A stretch of DNA of 11,682 nt, from assembly GCA_937864255.1 (NCBI GenBank), contig CALMIT010000804.1, positions 1 to 11,682 on the forward strand. The letters are read 5' to 3'. The notes beneath the pieces were generated by a model, which was not told where the DNA came from, made no database searches, and saw nothing but the letters and a program-made list of their open reading frames with translations. How positions within the stretch are numbered: position 1 is the first letter of the stretch; every line of letters starts with the position of its first letter. The translations under genes and the position numbers were made by a program. Source of the stretch: an uncultured Saprospiraceae bacterium. GTDB lineage: Bacteria; Bacteroidota; Bacteroidia; Chitinophagales; Saprospiraceae. This document shows, piece by piece, positions 6,798 through 11,682 of this stretch.

Positions 6798-6824
6798 TTA
6801 TAAAAATGGAAAATTATAAAAATG
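6798..6824. repeat. Two 11-bp direct repeats between hdac-like gene and dnaX
   Basis: TTATAAAAATG occurs at 6798-6808 and again at 6814-6824, a period of 16 bases, in the 170-base divergent gap. It may be a pair of regulator sites or simply AT-rich promoter DNA. Confidence 0.35.
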
Positions 6825-6830
6825 CCGGAC

Positions 6831-6859
6831 TTCGCACCCCGATGCTTTTTGTACCTTTA
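6831..6859 (+). promoter_or_regulatory. Candidate promoter for dnaX
   Basis: TACCTTTA (6852-6859) differs by one base from the Bacteroidota -7 pattern TAnnTTTG. A weak -33 candidate, TTCG, lies at 6831-6834 with a spacing of 17. This would give a leader of about 50 bases before the dnaX ATG. Confidence 0.35.
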
Positions 6860-6917
6860 CCGCGCTATGTGATTTTTTCAGGGAAGCAAAATTTGCCAAA
6901 AATAGTTACCGGAGATA

Positions 6918-8642
6918 ATGTCATTTGTAGTTTCAGCACGAAAATATCGCCCGAATCGCTTTGAAGACGTGGTGGGTCAGGCACACGTGGCGCAGACGCT
7001 CAAAAACGCTTTGCGCAACGACAAACTGGCGCACGCTTTTCTTTTTTGCGGTCCGCGCGGCGTCGGCAAAACTACCTGCGCGCGCATTTTGGCAAAGGTG
7101 ATCAACTGCCAAAACAGCGCCGACACTTTCGAACCCTGCAATACCTGCGACAGTTGCAAAGCTTTTAATGAAAATGCTTCTTTCAACATCATCGAACTGG
7201 ACGCGGCTTCCAACAATTCGGTGGAGCACATCCGCCAACTCATCGAGCAGGTGCGCTTCCAGCCGCAGCAGGGCCGGTACAAAGTGTTTATCATTGACGA
7301 GGTACACATGCTTTCGGCGCAGGCTTTTAATGCTTTTTTGAAAACGCTGGAAGAGCCGCCGCCTTACGCGGTTTTTATCCTCGCCACCACCGAGAAGCAT
7401 AAAATTCTTCCGACCATACTTTCCCGCTGCCAGATTTTTGATTTTAAAAGAATACAGATAGCGGAAATGGTGAGCCACCTGCAAAACATTTGCCGCCGGG
7501 AAGGCATCGAAGCTGATGAAAATGCGCTGCACATTATCGCTCAAAAAGCCGACGGCGCTTTGCGCGACGCGCTTTCCATATTCGACCGAATCGTGAGTTT
7601 TTCGGGCAAGTCGCTGACTTACCAGGATGTGATTTCTAATTTGAATATCCTGGATTACGACTATTTTTTCCGCTTCACGGAGGCGCTGCTCACGGAAAAT
7701 TTGCCGGAGGTGATGTTGATTTTTGACGAAGTGCTGCGCAACGGATTTGAAGCAGACACTTTTATAAACGAGCTGGCGGAGCATTTTCGAAACCTGCTGA
7801 TTTGCAAGGACGAGCAAACTTTGGCGCTGCTGGAAGTGGGTGAAAATTTGAAAGATCAATACCGCCGCCAGGCGCAATTGGCGCCCGCGTCTTTTTTGCT
7901 TTCGGCGCTCAATATTGCCAACGATTGTGATGTGAATTTTAAAATGGCGCGCAACAAACGTCTGCACGCCGAAATGGCTTTGATAAAAATGACTTCCCTC
8001 GGCAGGGCTATCCGCCTGCCCGACGCGCCCGCCCCTGCCCCTGAAAAAAAAACGGCTGACGCAAACGACCGCCCGGTAAAACCGCCGCCGCCGCAAAAAA
8101 CAGAAAATAAAACAGAAGCATCCGCGCCCCAAAAGCGCGTGGAAGAACCCGCTCCTGCGAAAAATATCGAATGGAATCCGGCGGCTACCGAGACGCCAAA
8201 ATTAAAAGGGCTTGAAATGTTGATGGCGGAAGTCGCGGCCGAATCCGGCGATGCTGCTGAAAATGAACAAAAAGAGCTGACTTTGGAAATGGCGGTTGCT
8301 GCCTGGACAAAATACACCGACACGAAGGACAACCACCTCAAAGAAGTTTTACAAAATACGGAACTGGCTTTGGAAGGTGAAAAACTGATAGCCGTCGTAG
8401 GCTCCACGCTGGCGGAAAATACGCTGATGAAAGACCTGGACCTGATGGATTTTTTGCGGCAGGAACTCAAATCGCCCGAGTTGATCCGCGAAATCAGAAT
8501 AGACGAATCAAAGGCGTCTGCCAACAAAGCCCCGAAAGCGCCCAAGCCGCTCACGCCGAGAGAAAAGTATCAGAAAATGCTGGAAATCAACCCGCTCGTG
8601 AAAGAGGTATTCGATCGGTTTGATTTGCAACTGGAAGAATAA
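6918..8642 (+). CDS. dnaX: DNA polymerase III subunit gamma/tau
   Basis: DnaX is the ATPase motor of the clamp loader that places the beta sliding clamp on DNA. The 574-residue product has the AAA+ core at 1 to about 240: Walker A GPRGVGKTT (45-53), zinc-binding cysteines C64, C74, C77 and C80, Walker B IIDEVH (125-130), sensor ATTEK (156-160) and the SRC arginine-finger motif (169-171). A collar domain extends to about 360. A proline- and lysine-rich linker (about 368-440) follows, then a tau-specific C-terminal part of some 110 residues. GGAG at 6911-6914 supports the ATG at 6918. An A9 run at codons 376-379 sits where the core ends and may yield a truncated gamma form. A CRP-type regulator follows 108 bases downstream. 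Confidence 0.97.
   Translation: MSFVVSARKYRPNRFEDVVGQAHVAQTLKNALRNDKLAHAFLFCGPRGVGKTTCARILAKVINCQNSADTFEPCNTCDSCKAFNENASFNIIELDAASNNSVEHIRQLIEQVRFQPQQGRYKVFIIDEVHMLSAQAFNAFLKTLEEPPPYAVFILATTEKHKILPTILSRCQIFDFKRIQIAEMVSHLQNICRREGIEADENALHIIAQKADGALRDALSIFDRIVSFSGKSLTYQDVISNLNILDYDYFFRFTEALLTENLPEVMLIFDEVLRNGFEADTFINELAEHFRNLLICKDEQTLALLEVGENLKDQYRRQAQLAPASFLLSALNIANDCDVNFKMARNKRLHAEMALIKMTSLGRAIRLPDAPAPAPEKKTADANDRPVKPPPPQKTENKTEASAPQKRVEEPAPAKNIEWNPAATETPKLKGLEMLMAEVAAESGDAAENEQKELTLEMAVAAWTKYTDTKDNHLKEVLQNTELALEGEKLIAVVGSTLAENTLMKDLDLMDFLRQELKSPELIREIRIDESKASANKAPKAPKPLTPREKYQKMLEINPLVKEVFDRFDLQLEE
8044..8052 (+). other. A9 slippery run in dnaX with stop in the -1 frame
   Basis: Nine A residues span codons GAA AAA AAA ACG. 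A -1 shift, or one extra A in the transcript, reads AAC GGC TGA and stops, giving a 380-residue protein ending EKKNG. Losing one A reaches TAA after eight further codons. E. coli makes gamma by a -1 shift in an A-rich heptamer of dnaX, and Thermus thermophilus does so by slippage on an A9 run, at the same position in the domain order. Confidence 0.6.
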
Positions 8643-8682
8643 CCGGTATAATTCCGCACTATTTTGTAGCTTGTGGGACATT

Positions 8683-8703
8683 TTTGCGACAGATACGCGC
8701 AAA
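8683..8703. repeat. 6-bp inverted repeat upstream of the CRP-type regulator
   Basis: TTTGCG (8683-8688) and CGCAAA (8698-8703) are reverse complements with 9 bases between, about 48 bases before the regulator's ATG. CRP/FNR proteins bind such dyads, so autoregulation is possible, but a 6-bp match is weak evidence. Confidence 0.3.
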
Positions 8704-8750
8704 TTTCAACTCCTTCATTTTCTGACTGTTATACCCGAAAGCGCTATTTT

Positions 8751-9443
8751 ATGGATTCTTCCCAGTCATTTTGGTTTTTGGAAAACATAGATGTCTCCGG
8801 CATTTTATGTCCTCAAAAAGTCTCCGGCGTTTCGGACGGACATACGCACCGCAGCTATCAGAAGGGAGAATACATTTACCTGCCTGAAGAAGATGCAAAC
8901 AAAATTTTTTTCATCACGGAAGGTCGGGTTAAAATAGGTTCGTATGCAGAAAACGGAAAAGAAGTAACTAAGGTTTTGTTGAATACCGGAGAGGTTTTTG
9001 GAGAAATGGCGCTGGCAAACGAGGAGAAACGCCGCGATTTTGCACAAGCGCTCGAAAGCACGGCGGTCTGTATTATTGAAAAAGAATACCTGAAAGGCCT
9101 CATGCGCAATCACAGCGGACTGAGTCTTTTTTTGATGAAAATACTCGGCAGCCGGATGTACGAAATGGAGCAAAGACTGGAGAGCCTGGTATTTAAAGAC
9201 AGCAGAACCAGAGTGATTGAATTTTTATATCAACTCGCGCAAAAAAAAGGACAAAGAGTGGGCTATGAAATGCTGGTCAGAAATTTTATGACACACCAGG
9301 ATATTGCTAACCTTACCGCCACCTCGCGCCAAACGGTGACCACCGTACTCAATGATTTGCGCAATAAAAACCTGCTCACGTTTAATCGCCGCCGCCTGCT
9401 CGTACGCGATATGGAAAAACTCGGCATCGAAGCTGGTTTTTAG
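8751..9443 (+). CDS. CRP/FNR-family transcriptional regulator
   Basis: This 230-residue protein has a cyclic-nucleotide-binding-like beta-barrel (about 30-120), a dimerisation helix (about 121-147) and a winged helix-turn-helix (about 160-225) with THQDIANLTATSRQTVTTVL as recognition unit. The phosphate-binding loop reads GEMALANEEKRRDF: E85 and R95 match E72 and R82 of E. coli CRP, but the position of S83 is an aspartate (D96), so cAMP may not be the ligand. No cysteine cluster of the FNR type is seen at the N-terminus. The ATG at 8751 is preferred over a GTG at 8673 because the added residues do not look like the family. It may be read with dnaX or from its own promoter. Targets are unknown. 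Confidence 0.9.
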   Translation: MDSSQSFWFLENIDVSGILCPQKVSGVSDGHTHRSYQKGEYIYLPEEDANKIFFITEGRVKIGSYAENGKEVTKVLLNTGEVFGEMALANEEKRRDFAQALESTAVCIIEKEYLKGLMRNHSGLSLFLMKILGSRMYEMEQRLESLVFKDSRTRVIEFLYQLAQKKGQRVGYEMLVRNFMTHQDIANLTATSRQTVTTVLNDLRNKNLLTFNRRRLLVRDMEKLGIEAGF

Positions 9444-9451
9444 CGTACCGA

Positions 9452-10669
9452 TTACCACTGTTTTATCTGGTACGGATAGCGAATGCGATATTGTTCTTTT
9501 ATCAGTCGCGTCATTTTTTCCCGCAGCAGCGGAATATTTTCACCCGTATGTGCCGATATAAAAACATTGTCGTGTTCGAAACGTGTTTTCAGCGATTGTT
9601 GCAATTCGTCCATGATTTCTCTTTTGGTTTGCTCATCAAGCAGAGCGTCAAAATATCGGTCGCGATAAAGGTCTATTTTGTTAAAAACAAGCAACACGGG
9701 CTTGTCGTATGCTTCCAAATCACGCAAAGTGGCTTCTACGGTGCGGATGTGGTCTTCAAATTGCGGATGAGCAATGTCCACCACGTGCAAAAGCACGTCG
9801 CTTTCTCTCACTTCATCAAGGGTGGATTTAAAACTTTCGATCAGGTGCGTCGGCAATTTTCTGATAAATCCGACCGTATCGCTCAATAAAAAAGGCATTG
9901 TATCAAAAACCACTTTGCGCACGGTGGTATCAAGGGTGGCAAAAAGTTTATTTTCGGCAAACACGTCGGCTTTCGAGAGCAAGTTCATCAGCGTACTCTT
10001 TCCCACATTTGTGTAACCTACGAGCGAAACGCGAATCAACTCGCCCCGGTTTTTGCGCTGGGTCTGACTCTGGCGGTCTATTTTTTCGAGTTTTTGTTTG
10101 AGTTGGGAAATTTTGTCGCGCAAGGTACGGCGGTCGGTTTCTATTTCTTTTTCACCGGGACCGCGCATCCCGATACCCCCACGTTGCCGCTCAAGGTGAG
10201 TCCAGAGTCCGCGCAGGCGCGGCAACAGATACTGGATTTGCGCCAGTTCTACCTGGGTTTGCGCCTGGGCGGTCTGCGCGCGCCGCGCAAAGATGTCGAG
10301 GATCAGGGTAGTGCGATCCACGATTTTTACTTTCAGCATTTCTTCGAGGATATTGGCCTGCTTGCCGCTCAGGTCGTCGTCAAAAATGACCAGATTAATG
10401 TCTTCATTGTTTTCGATAAAATGCTTTATTTCCTCTGCCTTTCCTTTGCCGATAAATGTGCGCGTATCGGGGTGGGGCATTTTTTGCAAAAACCTTTTTT
10501 TGGAGACGGCGCCTGCCGTGAGCGCCAAAAATTCAAGCTCGTCCAGCCATTCTTCTACCTGTTCTTCGGTTTGATCTTTTTGAATCAGTCCTACCAGTAC
10601 GGCGTACTCTTCGCCTGTTTTTGCGGTCCCCTTTTCTTTCGAATCAATCGTCCAGTTATTTTTTTTCAT
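9452..10669 (-). CDS. hflX: GTPase HflX, ribosome-associated
   Basis: HflX binds the large ribosomal subunit and, in E. coli, splits stalled or stress-damaged 70S ribosomes using GTP. The 405-residue product has the N-terminal HflX domain (about 22-130), a helical linker, and the family signature GGIGMRGPGEKEIETDRR (164-181). The GTPase domain shows G1 GYTNVGKST (218-226), G3 DTVGF (264-268), G4 NKID (330-333) and G5 SAHTG (372-376). The length is slightly shorter than the 426 residues of the E. coli protein. Its stop lies only 8 bases from the end of the convergent regulator gene, with no strong terminator between. It is transcribed alone, divergent from the lipoprotein at 10931. Confidence 0.97.
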   Translation of the reverse strand: MKKNNWTIDSKEKGTAKTGEEYAVLVGLIQKDQTEEQVEEWLDELEFLALTAGAVSKKRFLQKMPHPDTRTFIGKGKAEEIKHFIENNEDINLVIFDDDLSGKQANILEEMLKVKIVDRTTLILDIFARRAQTAQAQTQVELAQIQYLLPRLRGLWTHLERQRGGIGMRGPGEKEIETDRRTLRDKISQLKQKLEKIDRQSQTQRKNRGELIRVSLVGYTNVGKSTLMNLLSKADVFAENKLFATLDTTVRKVVFDTMPFLLSDTVGFIRKLPTHLIESFKSTLDEVRESDVLLHVVDIAHPQFEDHIRTVEATLRDLEAYDKPVLLVFNKIDLYRDRYFDALLDEQTKREIMDELQQSLKTRFEHDNVFISAHTGENIPLLREKMTRLIKEQYRIRYPYQIKQW

Positions 10670-10930
10670 ACGGTTATTTCAATTTCACTTCCGGTTCAAA
10701 ATTATTGTCAACTTCATTCGCAACCTTTTTTTGCAAAGGAAAGTTCTGCCCCAAAAAATTAAAAGCAAAACAGCAAATAAATAAAAAGTGTGCAAAGTTC
10801 TGATTTTCAATTATTTGTTTCCTATGTTTTTCCTATAAATTTGCAGCGAACGGGCAATAAAGCCCGGACGAATTTATTCGGTTTTATCAAAACAGGTTTT
10901 TTAAAACAATTTTCAATTTAAACGCCACTT
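10670..10930. other. Divergent intergenic region hflX / lipoprotein
   Basis: These 261 AT-rich bases hold the plus-strand promoter at 10814-10843. For hflX only weak -7-like sequences are visible on the minus strand (such as TTCCTTTG), and I do not assign one. No small gene or RNA is evident. Confidence 0.5.
10814..10843 (+). promoter_or_regulatory. Bacteroidota-type promoter for the 10931 operon
   Basis: TTTG (10814-10817), 18 bases, then TAAATTTG (10836-10843) match both consensus boxes of the phylum (TTTG and TAnnTTTG) perfectly. Transcription would start near 10850 and leave a leader of about 80 bases before the ATG at 10931. Confidence 0.65.
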
Positions 10931-11305
10931 ATGTTCACGCAAAAACTATTTGTAACAGCCTTCCTGATGTCGCTTTTTTTTCTGGCTTCCTGCAAAAGTG
11001 ACAAACCCGACTATACTGAAAAAATAAAAGGAAAGTGGGAAATTACTCAGGCGCTGAGAAACGGCAATGACACGCCGACTCTTCAGGGCGGTTTTTTTGA
11101 ATTTGAAAATTCGGGCAAAGTAAATGTCAATCTCGACGGCAATCCGCAAACTGCGACGTACGATTTGAAAGATGATAAAATCATTATCAGCGGAAGCTCC
11201 ACAGACGGCGAGTACCTGATAAAAGCGCTGGATGCGGCGTCCATGAAGTTGTCGGTAAATATAAAAGGCTACGAGTTTGAGTTTGATTTGAAAAAAGCGC
11301 AATGA
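10931..11305 (+). CDS. Small lipocalin-like lipoprotein
   Basis: This 124-residue protein has a lipoprotein signal peptide with lipobox LASC ending at C21, followed by KSDK. The mature domain opens with KIKGKWEIT (31-39), whose G-x-W is typical of lipocalin-like folds, and goes on as short alternating strands (FFEFENSGKVNV, TATYDLKDDKIII, EFEFDLK), as in the lipocalin-like lipoproteins of Bacteroidota. No ligand or enzymatic role can be assigned. Its stop codon overlaps the start of the downstream NTPase gene (ATGA), so the two are translationally coupled. A good promoter lies at 10814-10843. Confidence 0.85.
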   Translation: MFTQKLFVTAFLMSLFFLASCKSDKPDYTEKIKGKWEITQALRNGNDTPTLQGGFFEFENSGKVNVNLDGNPQTATYDLKDDKIIISGSSTDGEYLIKALDAASMKLSVNIKGYEFEFDLKKAQ

Positions 11306-11682
11306 GACAAGTAGTTTTAGCCTCGCAAAATCCGGTCAAAATCCAATCTGTAAAAACGGCTTTTTCGGAAATTTTTCAAACGGAGATACAGGTGAGCGGT
11401 TTGAAAATAAAACTGGATATACCCGACCAGCCTATGTCTGACGGCGACACGCTGCGCTGCGCGACACTGCGCGCCGAAGCTGCAAAAACAAACGCGCCGG
11501 AAGCAGATTTTTGGGTCGGCATAGAAGGAGGCGTGGATTTTAGAAACGGGGAGGCGGAGGCTTTTGGCTGGGTCGTCGTTTTGTCGTTGGCGCAAAAAGG
11601 TCAGGCTCGCTCCGCTACGTTTACTTTGCCGCTCCTCGTTGCCCGTCTTTTAAAAAGCGGCAAAGAATTGGGCGATATTAAC
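11302..11682 (+). CDS. yjjX: Inosine/xanthosine triphosphatase, YjjX/DUF84 type, partial
   Basis: The first 127 residues are present; the gene runs off the window, and relatives are usually about 170-180 residues, so roughly 50 are missing. The protein hydrolyses non-canonical purine nucleotides such as ITP and XTP and so cleans the nucleotide pool. It starts VVLASQNPVKIQSVKTAF (4-21) and continues with QPMSDGDT (43-50), WVGIEGGV (71-78, with E75), AFGWVVV (87-93) and ARSATFTLP (102-110), all typical of the family. The lysine and asparagine near the N-terminus (N10, K13) and the GIEGGV motif line the nucleotide site in this fold. The ATG overlaps the stop of the lipoprotein gene by 4 bases. 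A different substrate is possible. Confidence 0.9.
   Translation, partial: MRQVVLASQNPVKIQSVKTAFSEIFQTEIQVSGLKIKLDIPDQPMSDGDTLRCATLRAEAAKTNAPEADFWVGIEGGVDFRNGEAEAFGWVVVLSLAQKGQARSATFTLPLLVARLLKSGKELGDIN

Noticed and set aside
6933..8132. A 399-codon open frame antisense to dnaX
   Set aside because: It lies wholly inside dnaX, whose motifs are unmistakable. Its translation has no recognisable domain and is rich in F, R and V as expected for an antisense shadow.
9444..9474. CGTACC...GGTACG as terminator between the convergent regulator and hflX genes
   Set aside because: The stem is only 6 bp with a loop of 19 bases, has no U-run and lies partly inside hflX coding sequence.

Overview
The window looks like a chromosomal segment of a member of the Bacteroidota. 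Nothing here gives a genus. Supporting signs are Bacteroidota-type promoters (a clear TTTG-N18-TAAATTTG before the gene at 10931), A-rich leaders that usually lack a Shine-Dalgarno motif, many small lipoproteins starting MKK with C-x-K-(D/E) after the lipobox cysteine, and a class A penicillin-binding protein with a long inserted region. There is no RNA gene, CRISPR array or transposase.

Region 1 (1-3198, minus strand) reads as one operon: a bifunctional peptidoglycan synthase of the PBP1A type (595-3198), a small four-helix membrane protein (216-578), and the N-terminus of a secreted protein resembling the SO2930/TIGR03806 diheme cytochrome family, cut by the window edge (1-206). A 301-base divergent intergenic region (3199-3499) follows.

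Region 2 (3500-5748, plus strand) is the most unusual part: four tandem, diverged lipoprotein genes spaced 50-56 bases apart. They share a lipobox, an F-x-C-x-(V/L)-N-G-x-x-W block, three conserved cysteines and a C-terminal G-(S/T)-F...C...(E/D)-G-x-F block. They are mosaics: copies 1 and 3 share signal-peptide DNA, copies 1 and 2 share the following block, and the 3' halves are diverged and very AT-rich. A 16-bp direct repeat marks both ends of copy 3 and looks like the leftover tail of another family member. A hairpin at 5755-5778 closes the array.

Region 3 (5845-6747, minus) is a histone-deacetylase-superfamily amidohydrolase. It is divergent from region 4 (6918-9443, plus): dnaX (DNA polymerase III gamma/tau) and a CRP/FNR-family regulator. 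dnaX carries an A9 run exactly at the junction of the clamp-loader core and the tau-specific tail, where a -1 shift meets a stop after two codons. This suggests that a short gamma-like product is made, as in E. coli and Thermus.

Region 4 converges on hflX (9452-10669, minus), a ribosome-associated GTPase. Region 5 (10931-11682, plus) has a small lipocalin-like lipoprotein whose stop overlaps the start of a YjjX/DUF84-type inosine/xanthosine triphosphatase that runs off the window. Most of the window is housekeeping (cell wall, replication, ribosome rescue, nucleotide-pool sanitation). The lipoprotein array is the accessory element.
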